Positions 14,301-25,360 of a stretch of 64,000 bases of DNA are shown here, in pieces; the stretch's first letter is position 1; every line of letters starts with the position of its first letter. This stretch comes from Lamellibrachia columna (lineage: Eukaryota; Annelida; Polychaeta; Sabellida; Siboglinidae), in the NCBI GenBank assembly GCA_963662155.1, contig OY759261.1, positions 67,050,681-67,114,680 of the forward strand, given 5' to 3'. The notes under the pieces are model-generated. The model was not told where the DNA came from and did not search any database. It worked only from the letters and a program-made list of their open reading frames with translations. Made by a program: the position numbers and the translations under genes.

Positions 14301-17300
14301 CTTTGGGGTCATCTCAACGTGATACATCTGCCGGTGTAGAATAATACAGATTTAATGTTCTGATCTGGTATCAGAACGAACATACAAGTTGCCAAAATAT
14401 GGAAATATAAAGGCAAGCATATAATTTTATGAGAATTAAAATTTTGTTCCGTCAAGAAAATGCATGCAGTTACATACCGGCTTTCGTCTTGTCTTGATGT
14501 TTCCATGACAGTGACTTCGAACAAGAACTCTAATGTCGCCAAGTGTCCACAGATCGTAGGAGACGTCACTTCGGGTGGAGGATGCTGCCGGGTAGGAGGC
14601 TGGGTCTTCGCACATCTCCCACTCACCAGAAGGAACTGGAAGATCAAACATTTTAACTTTCTGCTTGTCTTTCCATGCTTTCTCATCAAAACAGGATCAT
14701 ATGGTCGTGTTTTAACGCGAAGGTGACATTATTCGTTTTACTGCAACACAACTACAGAAGAATTATTGAAATCATGCATCTTTATTTTTTATAAAAATAA
14801 TCTATAGCATTCACCATGAAATATACAATGTTCCCTGTTTTTTTCTGGGAAGAAGTCTGTTTGCGTGACCAATTAACTTAGTTTAATTTAGTATATATGG
14901 TGGCTCCTCAAGAACGACATTGAGAATCTCCCGACCCTATTTGTTATGTAACTTGCTATGTACCATGCGTTATATGAAGCACATATTCATATTTTGTAAA
15001 ACATTACAATTTACTAAGGATATATTTTATTAAAGTTTGTCTCTTAGTTTCAAATTAATTAATTCTTCTTCTTCTACAAGGCCATTAACATTTAGACATA
15101 ACACATACCCTTTGGTTGTTCACTTAGTGGTTTGGCAACTGTCTGATCACTAGGTGGCTGTGTCGCTGTACTGCCACTAGAGGGCAGCCCACTAGACTGT
15201 TGCCTGCTGGGATACGTTGGTTGTAGCAGTTTCTGCTGAGCCAGCATGATCTCCTCCAGAGGAGTGTGGACAGAGCTCTGGCAGGAAGCTAGAAACATTA
15301 CAGATCTTCAGGTGGACGTTTGCCTTAAAAATGTGCAAAACTGTTTCATTTTTAATCCTGTCAAAACTGGCAACTGTGATTTTGGTTCAAATGATGTTGC
15401 AGGGAAATTACCGATTCAATTTTTTTACATTAAAAATAAGCAGGTGATTAATATGAACTACCAAATGAGGATTAATTGTTTTAATAGATAATTGTTACGA
15501 GATATTTATTGCTTGATGTGTCATACAAGCACAATTTTCGATATCACCTACAGTATAACTTCAGATTAACTACTGAGACTTCTAAGTTGCATTTATGGGT
15601 ATACTAAATTTTTCTCGCATTAAAAAAAAATCCAACTACCATTTACAGAACTTTAGATGATTAACGACAGCAAAAAAAACAGGGATACACACACAATTGC
15701 TGAACTTTGCTAATCATTATGCTGATTGATCTGAGTAACATAGTAAGCTTTATAACTTCGTGTTGTCTTTAAAAGATCATGTAATGGTCATTATTGTTAC
15801 TCTGCTATGTCAGCAAATTCATTAAGCTCTACATGATATAAATGCAATATTCAAGGAACACTATACAAATATCTTTCTGCAACACTTTACTTAACAAGTG
15901 GTGCACAAACCCACCTTTTGGATGTCCCTGGTTGCTGTTGGTGTTTTCCACAACTGCCTGTCTAATTCTCTTTTCTGTCTTATGGCTACTCCTAGCAGAG
16001 TTATTGTCAGTATCATCTCTCCCTCCATCTCTTCTTTCTTTACTTACTTCGGCAGAGGTCTGTATAGGACAGTTACTGATGACAGCTGTAGCAATTTTCT
16101 GGGCACCATCAATGTTTCTATCACTAGTGCCGGCATCTGCTCCATTCCAGGGAGTTTTCTCTGTATCACTGGTAGATATTGTTCCACTAACATCTGACAA
16201 ATCTTTCACCTCATTAACACAGCCAATACTTGTCATGTTTTTGTTAACGACCTCGCCAGTGAGGTTATTGCCCATGGCAATGTCTGCATATGGGCTGTCC
16301 TCAGAAACAACCGCAGAGTTCGATCCTCTGGCAATCTCACAAGAATTGGCATCTTTGGAAACATCTGCAGACTCTTCTGCAATGACATTTTCACTTAGAT
16401 GAGAATGATTGTCACCAAGAACATCAGACGCATCTGCTATGTTTCGTGTTGTAATGACAACGTTTGTGTCTTCACCTGTATCCAAGTTCATCTCCTCTCT
16501 TTCATCCTGATGTTCCATTTCCATAACATTACTGCATGTTTTCTTGTTCCCACTCACTAGTGTCATGGTCAATGGTAGTGACCGCTGCGTCGCTCCAGGC
16601 TGATGAATCCCTGAAACGCCCTCATCAGATCTGCATTGTCTTGACCTTCGTTTCTTACACCCTGTGGTTAGATTTGTACCATCAGCAGTATTGGACAAAC
16701 CAGCAGTATTGGACACAACAGCAGTGGTCATCACCTTGTGCATCTTGGAGGTCAGTCTACTTGACCGCCTCCTATTAGTGGCTGTACTACTGTCCTCATG
16801 GGTTTGGCTGGTCAACATCTGTCCAGTGTTGATGTCGGTATGTGTGTCAGTGTGTGGCTGTGTCCATCCTTGTTTCCCTCCTACATCTTCCTCAGATCCT
16901 TCCATGGGATCATCCTCACATTTCTTCCTCTTCCCTGTCCCTGTATCACTCCTCGTTCTCCTCCTGCTTCCCAACAACATCTTCTCACTGTTCGACTCCC
17001 CCATGGATGATCTTTTCACCCCTAACCTAAGGGACCTTCTCAGTACCACTTCCACCATTGGGGTCGTGTTATTTAAAGGTGAGGCATCATTGGTGGCCCT
17101 TGTCCTGCGTCGCAGTGACTGTCTCCTTGTAATTGACACGTCACTAGTTGTGTCACATTTGTCACCAACATCCTCAGTGTCATCACAGCCTTGTGTCATC
17201 ATTCTAGTAGACACTCTCCGTAGTGACTTTGTTGTAAGTTCTGAAACTGTGATCTCTTCCATCTTAACTTCTTCTTTCAATCCATCTATATTCTCTTTCA

Positions 17301-20300
17301 CTTCAGCACAGACTGAATCTTCATAATTCTTTTCAGCTTCATTAATCACAACCTTCATTTCTATTTGTGCTAACAAATTAACTTCACTACTGATTTCATG
17401 TTTTATCTTGACATCTGTACTTTCACCATGTCCAACAGTTCCGTTTCCCAATTCAGAAACATCCTGCGACATTTCAACATGGTCATCTGATGTTGGTATG
17501 ACCTCTGAGCCTGCTGACTGACCTACGACCTCTGAAGTAGTGTCACATGACACTGAGTTGACCTCTGACTCCCCGCCATCTTGAGAATCAAAATTGGCCG
17601 AGATATCTATAACAAGCGCATCGTCAGAATCACTGTCACATGAATTAGTGTTCAAAAAAAAATTGCTATCAGCATCATCTAATTGTTTTCTGTCGACAAC
17701 CAAAACACCTTTAGTCTTGATAACTCCAGATGTTGGTACGATGGTGTCTGTTTTTTGGGTCACATCACCGACTTGACAGTTATCAAACTGTCTGTTAACT
17801 TCCATCAATCTTGTGTCCACATGGTTGGCTTCAGTTCCACACAGGTTTCTCATTTCATTTGTCCTTCCATTGTTCTCTCCATCATCGACACAAATATTTG
17901 TGCTTGACGCAACATTGGGGTTTCTGACTGATTGAGAACTGATATCTTCTGGTTTCACTTTCATTTCGTTCAACTCAGTGGCATTCATCTTGTATTTTTG
18001 ACCCTGTAGCTGTTTCACAGTTCTAACACCAGTTCCAAATGTTTCCAAATCTTCCAAACAGGTGACAGCAGAGTCAGAGTCGCCAATCCCCTCAGCCAAT
18101 GGCATGCCAGCTTCATCTGTTGTGCAAGACTGTGGAGGATTGCCATGGCGAGGGTGTTGTAGCAGTGTCTTCAGGGCTGCCTTGTAGTAACATGTGTTCT
18201 TGTCTCGCACAGACATCACTTTTGGTACAAGAGGCTGATCAAGGTAGACGACCCTATGTGATGAGTTGACTGGAGAGAAAGAGGTGCATGATGACTGTAA
18301 ATTATGGCAGTAAATTAATAATCACTCAGGGTTGCATACATATATACATAACATACACAATTGCAAGACACCTGGCTATACCTGAACTATATCAAGCAAC
18401 CTAATTTTCAGTACAAGGCAGCATCTAATACCTCCACCCCAAAACATCAGTACCCAACAATATACACATATACTATTTTTCAAGATTGGTATCGTACTTC
18501 ATTGAAAAACTACTGCAGAAAAAAGTTCAAGATGCGAGCATAGTTTTCTTCTACTGGAGCAAACAGTCATTCAGGCACTACATGCTACACATACAAATAC
18601 AAACAGTCACTCAGGCACTACATGCTACACATACAAATACAAACAGTCATTCAGGCACTACATGCTACACATACAAACAGTCACTAAGGCACTACATGCT
18701 ACACATACAAATACAAACAGTCACTCAGGCACTACATGCTACACATACAAATACAAACAGTCACTCAGGCACTATATGCTACACATACAAATACAAACAG
18801 TCACTCAGGCACTACATGCTACACATACAAATACTAACAGTCACTCAGGCACTACATGCTACACATACAAATACAAACAGTCATTCAGGCACTACATGCT
18901 ACATATACAAATACAAACAGTCACTCAGGCACTACATGCTACATATACAAACAGTCACTCAGGCACTACATGCTACATATACAAACAGTCACTCAGGCAC
19001 TACATGCTACACATACAAATACAAACAGTCACTCAGGCACTACATGCTACACATACAAATACAAACAGTCACTCAGGCACTACATGCTACACATACAAAT
19101 ACAAACAGTCACTCAGGCACTACATGCTACACATACAAATACAAACAGTCACTCAGGCACTACATGCTACACATACAAATACAAACAGTCATTCAGGCAC
19201 TACATGCTACATATACAAATACAAACAGTCACTCAGGCACTACATGCTACACATACAAATACAAACAGTCACTCAGGCACTACATGCTACACATACAAAT
19301 ACAAACAGTCATTCAGGCACTACATGCTACACATACAAATACAAACAGTCATTCAGGCACTACATGCTACATATACAAATACAAACAGTCACTCAGGCAC
19401 TACATGCTACATATACAAACAGTCATTCAGGCACTACATGCTACATATACAAATACAAACAGTCACTCAGGCACTACATGCTACATATACAAATACAAAC
19501 AGTCACTCAGGCACTACATGCTACATATACAAACAGTCACTCAGGCACTACATGCTACACATACAAATACAAACAGTCACTCAGGCACTACATGCTACAC
19601 GTACAAATAATGAGCATTTGCAAGGTCACTGGTCAGCCTTTTATTAGTTGCCAATATCTTATTCCAATTTTGATTTATTATGTTTCTTTAATATTAGTAG
19701 AGCTTGTTGTTATAACATATAACATATTCAGGCAAGGAATTTTAAACATCTATTACTTCCTGACAAAATAAATGCAACCTACGTGTACGGAAGGTGGTTT
19801 TGGTGGTGAAGCAGTGCAAAAAACAACGAGCTCTTTGTCCCAGGGCAACCCCATTAAATGACGTCAACTCTATGGGTTACATTGGAAGCTGCTCAGGGTA
19901 GACACTTACTCTCTGCAGGATACTCCCGCACAATGACAGGCAGTTCCCATGACTGTGGATAAGTAGCAGCATTGTCCATGAGGCACTTCAAGCCCGACGC
20001 AGAGATGACGATGTCAACTCTATATTTCTTGGCCAACGTTTCTGCAATTTCATCCCCACTACAAACCTACAAACACCGGAAAATCTTACAAGTTGTTACT
20101 TAAGAGTTCTTCCTCAATTATTTGTTTAGCTTATCTCATTTTAGAATCATGTTAGTGCGACTGTACAAAGTTATTACCTAGTTTTGGTGAAATCAACGGA
20201 CAATCTATTAAATTATTTTTCACTGTATCTGGTGAAAATTCAAAAAAGGGTAAAGATATGTAAAAAATTTATGGACTAACCAACATAATATGACAAATTT

Positions 20301-23300
20301 ATCGACCTTATGGGATATTTAAATTCTACAATAATAAACAGGGTAGCAGCATTTACTAATAATTTTCAAACATAGGAAGTATGGCATGAATAAACAAATT
20401 TGTTTCCGTTTTTGAAGAACAGCAATTTCTGTATAGGTATTCTGAATTTATGTCATTTGAGTCAACAGTGTGCCATTTAGTGTACCCATGCAGGTATGTA
20501 CAAATGTGAACAGACTTCATTCAAGAGGACAATCATTCCCATATTATGTAAATTATGTCTTAATCTATGGTCATCGGTCAACGGAACTGAGAACAGTTTA
20601 ACTGGTCGAAGGACTAAGATTGAATTTGAATGCACTCCAAGACATTAACATGGGAACTATTGCTGCAGGTGATGTCCTGAATGAAGTGATATGTGATCAT
20701 TTTGTAAATAGAGGCTTAAGTGATGGTGAATTATCGGAAAGTGACACTGACAGCTCCGACGATGAATCTGCTAATTGTGAAATGGGCGATTCCGCCAGTG
20801 CTGCCACTGACACCAGCTCTGCTGTCAACATGCATGTACATTTGTTTCTGAATCTTTACACAGCGTTTACTTAGATTCATTATTCTGGAAACACCTCTTT
20901 TATGATGGTAAATGTTTGATATCTCGGTTAATAATTGTCTGATTTAAAAAAATTTAAGTGTACAATAATCCTCAGAGTCTGCTCTATATGATCCAAGAAA
21001 AAACAGACTGATAATATTTTGAATATGTGAAGGGTTTTCTGTATTTGAATTGTTATTGTATATGGTGGTGCTTTATTACAAATGGCTTCTTGTACAATTG
21101 TGTCCTGTATGGGGTAGTAAAGGTCATGTGGCCTTATAATTATGTTTGCCTGCCTGCCTTTTTTAATTCAACATGGGCAATAAAAGGTGCCTAATTTTGA
21201 GGCTGTTTTATGAGATATGACTAAAAGGTGCCTAATTTTGAGGCTGTTTTATGAGATATGTAATCGATGTATATGGTTGTATTAATAAATCATACAATAC
21301 TGTAGATTCTTAACTAAAAATAAAGATTCAACTGGCTTGTCACTGGCTGAACCAATAGATGGCTGCAGGAAACTGAAGTCAGCTACCACATGAGACTTAA
21401 AAATCAGTAAAATGTTTCTGTAGAAATGCAGTTAGTGACACGGTACAACTGATTAGTGGGCAGTGTCTAACCAACCTTCTTCCTTGTGTTGCTCACTGGA
21501 GTAGCGGGAAAATTGTTGTTCACTTTGGCATAGTTGAGTGGAACGTGTGGCCGCATGTCTGGTCTCATGTTTGGCAGGATTACTTTTGGCACGGCCCCCT
21601 GTAAGCCAGACGTGAGAAATGTGTAACTTAACTTGTTGTACTTCTGTGGTGTACATTATGAATGACAGCAGAGAAAGTGTAAGAATACATATTTATTCAT
21701 TTTATAATCTAGGTTCTGTGTCACTATTTACCAGGTAGTTATCCTCTTCACACCCTACGTTGATGCATAGGGCCACTTCTATGTTATGGTGGACCTATTT
21801 TAATATGTAATTTATTATGTATCACCTTTAACATCCTTTACATATCCAGTTTTATATTCGTAAACAATTAATAGAGAGGGAAAAGGCATTTAATGAAAAA
21901 ATAATCCGTGGTGCAGCGTGTTATATGACCACATTAACTGATTACATCATCAGCAATGTATATGATGAAAATTCATGAAACACACTTTTGATGTGATTAC
22001 TGCATCAATTAGATATGGATGATTAAATCAGTTAATACAATTTCTTAGTTTCATTGAAACAGGATCCAGGATATGTCAGTTATCTTGGTCATAGCGATAT
22101 ATAGTTTTTCTCCATTTTTAATTCCGCCCACACCACCGGCGACATCTAACTGATTTTTATCAGTTACTCAATTTTAACATCCCAGAAAGGTTTTGCCTCT
22201 CTCTCCGATGAGGTAATCTTTACAAAGTTTGGATTTGGTGGACCGTATTATATGTTAGAAGCCAACTGTGTAAAATGCAGTATTAAATTTTATTAAATAT
22301 TAAAAAAATTATGCGTACCAGGCAAAGTAGCGTCTTGACATGAACGAAGCACACATGTTCAGTGATGCTCATAGGTGGCGCCAGTGATACGCTGTCAAGG
22401 ATTGTGTAGTACCGTGGGTAGGTGGCGACACGTGTCCTCTTCCATGACAGGTGTTCCTGTGCGACAGAATATGCAAATGTGTAGACATATGACACAATTA
22501 TAACTGTATGGGTTCGTAATTTTCAATAATGAAAACATACAGAATGCATCACGGATTTTCTAAGGGGATAATTGGCAAAGATTGTTTCTATCATATCAAA
22601 TACAGGCCAAATGATCACCGATTAACTGTAATCCAGTAGAAAGAGCTCTACACAAAGCCATTATTATCGTTATTGACTTGCCGTTTTTTTTGTGATCGCT
22701 TAGAGAACAAAGTGTATACAATCTTAAACAAGTATACAGACTTACAACATGTATACAAACGTATACAAGTATATAAACTTACTACAAGTATACAAACATA
22801 TACAAGTATATAAACTTACTACAAGTATACAAACTTACTACAAGTATACAATGCATTTCGTAATGATTGTAATGGAATGACAGGATGATAGCGATATCCC
22901 TACAAATAAGCGAAATCACAACAAATCATTCATTATTCAATCATTCATTCATTTAGTATTATGGGTAACGCCACAGTTATGTACATAAAACAGAAATTAT
23001 GTCATAGCACACAGACTTCTATGTAGGTGCTGGCTTCACTGTGGATGTAAGCGTAGTCCTGTGGGAATGTTCTCGCGGCTGTCTCCAGGAAAGCCATGAA
23101 CTCATTCTGTTCCGATGCCACTCGTAGTTGGAGCTCCTTACCAAAATACAAATAGATGCAGATCATTTGAACAAAGTTTTGTTTCGAGATCATATTGTAT
23201 TGCAGGTAACAGAAGAGATCATATTGTATTGCAGGTAACAGAAGAGATCATATTGTATTGCAGGTAACAGAAGAGATAATATTGTATTGCAGGTAACAGA

Positions 23301-25328
23301 AGAGGAACATGCAGTGACAAGTTATTTAAAAACCAAAATATGGTAACTGATTCTTCTCTTATGTGTAAACTTTTATACCTAGACAGAATTACGTTGCAGC
23401 ACAAATTAATGCTGAAAACTTGATCAAATTATATATTTGACATTAAATAAAAATTCAACGATGAAACTGATTTTGCAAGAATTTTTTTTTCTGAATCCAA
23501 CAAATTTATTGACATATTGAATCACAAAATGTTGGGTGGAACAGACTCGTATGATCCACCTACTTTCAGCTGGTTAATCTCCTTCATCTCCGAAGCAGTT
23601 GCTTTCAATGGTACGTAACTCATGTATTTATCATACAACTCCAAATAGAGTTTCTGTTCCGCATGTGTGAGCCAAGAGGAACGGGGGTAAGGCAGCCTCG
23701 CTTTCATCTTGCCCCAGTTATGCTGACTGGTAGCAGCAGGCGGTGCTACCTGGTCAGAACTGCAAATATAATAATGTAATTTACATAAGATATTTCAGTG
23801 AATGGCGCAATAGGTTGAATTAGTGATTGGTGTAATCATGCTGCTAGAGATGAACAGATTTGGACAATTTTATTTTTAAAGCATACAGCTAAACTGATTG
23901 TCACAAGTGGGCCGCAGTACCGCAGTGGTTAGAACATCGGACAATAAATGTCACAAGTGGGCCGCAGTACAGCAGAGGTTAGAACATTGGACAATAAATG
24001 TCGTGGGCCGCAGTACCACAATGGTTAGAACGTCGGACAATAAATTAAGAGGATCGCGGTTCAAATCCACTTGCTGCCATTTCAAAGCTTGGGCAATTTT
24101 TTTCATTCCACGTTGCCTTAGTTCACTCAGCCATACAAATGAGGACCTGGCTATAGACAGTGATGAATGGATATATGTAGACGAAGTCTTCATGCAGTAA
24201 TTGCAATGTGACTGAATGCTTCCCAGAGATGTCAAGTTGGCACTGGAATAAGGTACGTCTACCAGGGGGTGAAGTGTAAAGTGCTTTGAGCGGTCCAAAG
24301 GACTGGATACAGCGCTGTATGATAACTTTTACCTGTATCAATGTCTCACCTTAGTCTACCTTTCTCCTTCTGTTGTTCCACTGGCTTCCCAACTACCACA
24401 GCTTGGGGCCCGGTGGCTGCTGTATCCTCACATACCACGGACAGTTCCTGCTCTTTCTGCAGAATCAACTGCTTCCAATGTGGCTGCACACTGTATTGGT
24501 TGAACTCGCCTTCTGTGAAAAAGTTGTCTGGTTGACTCGGTTTTCCTGCATCTGGAAAAGATAAATGCACAAATATTTATGATAAATTAAGTGCCATCTC
24601 AAAATAAGAATAGTGTTCATAACAGTTCATTTTATTATTACAAATTAAATACCTATCAATGAAACAATATTCCTTCTGATGAGATAGGAATAATGAGTGT
24701 ACCTTGAAAATAATGACCAGTTTGGCACTTATAATGCATTATAAAACAGCTCAACACAATGAAATAACCCACATTTGACCAGGATCATGATGTGACATCA
24801 GTCTTGTTTTTGACTGTATTTGGAAGACCATGTAACCAAGCAGACTGTTGAAATTTTTTTTAAATCATAACTTTTGCGACTACATGCCAATATTTTTACA
24901 GTGTGATGAGTTTATCCAGTCAGGAATATTTGCATTGTTTATAACAACAGAAACAAAGAAAATTATTTTAACTAACAAAAGACGACTTGACAGTGCACGA
25001 CAAAGCTAGAAGGTGTCTTATCTAATTTTTTATTTTATATAATTATGTAGTTTTTAATGTAAAGGGTCTTGAGTAGTTTTTAATTAGATTTGGCGTTATA
25101 TATGTGATTAATTTATTTATGCCCTGGACCAAAGTGGCAGACACCAGAGGACAAATGAACATGCAGAGATAAATTTCACCAAGATTGAAATCGGTAATCA
25201 TAATTAGTTTAAATGCTGTTGGCAAAACAAAATTGGGCAATACCTGTCTGACACTTGTTGAATTTCTCCACAAGCCGTGCCCATGGTCTCTGGTGCAGGT
25301 AACTAAGGAGGTCATGCGACTCTTGCAT
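5346..25328 (-). CDS. ICE2: ICE2 (NARG2), little elongation complex subunit, complete
   Basis: Coding exons in 5' to 3' order, minus strand: 25328-25244, 24551-24350, 23759-23564, 23136-23017, 22456-22319, 21598-21476, 20066-19910, 18269-15915, 15288-15109, 14635-14478, 14327-14198, 11416-11332, 7878-7828, 7383-7288, 6362-6205 and 5452-5346. They total 4341 nt, or 1446 residues plus stop, with codon phase closing at every junction. ICE2 joins ELL and ICE1 in the little elongation complex, which supports Pol II transcription of snRNA genes. Blocks matching vertebrate ICE2 include LPYPR (exon 3), YPRYYTILD (exon 5), WELPVIV (exon 7), LWTLGDIRVLVR (exon 10), PKLEYQP (exon 11), GQYLLSHTPG (exon 14) and VPWIPLDTSILLPHH (exon 15); exons 10-15 form the NARG2 C-terminal domain. 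The end is Lys-rich. It is longer than the human protein (982) because exon 8 encodes about 784 acidic, Ser/Thr-rich residues with Arg-Arg-Ser patches. The exon 4 donor (gtctgt) is weak. Confidence 0.93.
6569..6654. repeat. Perfect 41-bp inverted repeat with 4-bp loop
   Basis: Arms 6569-6609 and 6614-6654 are exact reverse complements (outer ends gcaaagtaaac and gtttactttgc). The whole is an AT-rich palindrome inside an ICE2 intron. It may be a tiny MITE, but no clear target-site duplication is visible. Confidence 0.95.
6743..7064 (-). mobile_element. tRNA-derived SINE, minus strand
   Basis: On the minus strand the head contains an A-box-like region (ccggttagaaggccgg) and a B-box-like region (cggtttcaaatccc). 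The body ends in a tail with taaagtgctttgagc and gcgctatataag-like sequence. The element at 23903-24330 has the same layout and tail, so this is a dispersed family. It sits in an ICE2 intron. Confidence 0.8.
8413..10999. mobile_element. Possible DNA element with terminal inverted motif and degenerate gtgaaccccc repeats
   Basis: The left end reads caggtctgtagccag at 8413, and the right end is the reverse complement of caggcccgtagccagg, finishing at 10999. The interior holds CA/CG-rich simple sequence (8735-8845), aattaaattaa-rich DNA (9160-10090) and, from about 10410, a decayed array of gtgaaccccc motifs separated by ttctcaaaag or ttttcataaa. No transposase is readable. The two ends may not belong to one insertion. 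It lies in the ICE2 intron 7879-11331. Confidence 0.4.
11500..12230. repeat. 25-bp tandem array, about 29 copies
   Basis: The unit is tgtacagactgcctgctcag followed by tgcca. Copies are nearly identical, with scattered single changes (for example a gtgccatgca variant near 11970). No plus-strand frame of the unit has a stop, so long open frames of Cys-rich repeats appear; they lie in the ICE2 intron 11417-14197 and lack any gene context. Confidence 0.97.
12247..13825. repeat. 75-bp tandem array, about 21 copies
   Basis: The unit starts ctctggccaccgccctctg and includes gtcatcagagaggagggtgg and gaaccagtgggttagagaca. Because 75 is a multiple of three, several frames on both strands stay open for over 500 codons. 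These are by-products of the repeat: the array lies in the same ICE2 intron as the 25-bp array and directly follows it. Confidence 0.97.
13872..13985 (-). mobile_element. Possible SINE fragment
   Basis: On the minus strand a B-box-like stretch (gaaccgggggttcaaggcc) precedes sequence typical of tRNA-derived heads. Only about 110 bp are recognisable and no second copy is seen in the window. Confidence 0.3.
18270..19909 (-). other. ICE2 intron 7 filled by a minisatellite
   Basis: The intron between exons 7 and 8 has donor gtaagt at 19909-19904 and acceptor cag at 18272-18270. About 1 kb of its 1.64 kb is the 40-bp array at 18561-19608. The remainder is AT-rich, with no other exon. Confidence 0.85.
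18561..19608. repeat. 40-bp tandem array with 34-bp variants, about 27 copies
   Basis: The unit is cactcaggcactacatgcta followed by cacatacaaatacaaacagt. Some units lack one atacaa block and are 34 bp. The array gives long plus-strand open frames (up to about 374 codons) with no start context or conservation signal, opposite to ICE2. Confidence 0.97.
20620..20874 (+). other. Unrecognised acidic 84-codon open frame in an ICE2 intron
   Basis: The frame starts at an ATG. It has a Ser/Asp/Glu-rich middle (GELSESDTDSSDDESA), resembling the acidic N-termini of piggyBac-type transposases. I see no transposase catalytic part and no clean terminal repeats around it. It lies antisense in the ICE2 intron 20067-21475. 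It may be a transposon remnant or chance. Confidence 0.3.
21179..21260. repeat. About 41-bp direct repeat, two copies
   Basis: aaaaggtgcctaattttgag followed by gctgttttatgagatatg occurs twice in tandem, in the ICE2 intron between exons 6 and 7. Confidence 0.9.
22728..22850. repeat. Short tandem repeats of acaagtatac / acttact
   Basis: Interspersed copies of acaagtataca and aaacttactacaagtata make a degenerate minisatellite in the ICE2 intron between exons 4 and 5. Confidence 0.85.
23185..23303. repeat. 29-bp tandem repeat, four copies
   Basis: The unit is atattgtattgcaggtaaca followed by gaagagatc. The array ends about 50 bp upstream, in transcript sense, of the ICE2 exon 4 acceptor at 23137. 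Confidence 0.93.
23903..24330 (+). mobile_element. tRNA-derived SINE with triplicated head
   Basis: The tRNA-like head (gtgggccgcagtaccgcagtggttagaac) appears three times in tandem, at about 23905, 23955 and 24003. A B-box (gcggttcaaatccac) and the body follow. The tail has taaagtgctttgagcggtcc and gcgctgtatgataa, the same family as 6743-7064. It fills the ICE2 intron between exons 2 and 3 (23760-24349). Confidence 0.85.
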
Positions 25329-25360
25329 AGCAGTGGCTTCTGATGTTGTGCTTCTAGTTC

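Noticed and set aside
16664..17326. 220-codon plus-strand frame opposite ICE2 exon 8
   Set aside because: Antisense shadow of the large ICE2 exon; no recognisable domain.
15829..18219. A stand-alone 796-residue minus-strand gene starting at the ATG at 18219
   Set aside because: The frame continues upstream to an acceptor at 18270 and has a donor at 15914. Both ends join in phase to ICE2 exons, so it is an internal exon.
18486..19771. Plus-strand frames of 260-374 codons with His/Thr-rich repeats
   Set aside because: Product of the 40-bp array in an ICE2 intron; three overlapping frames are equally open.
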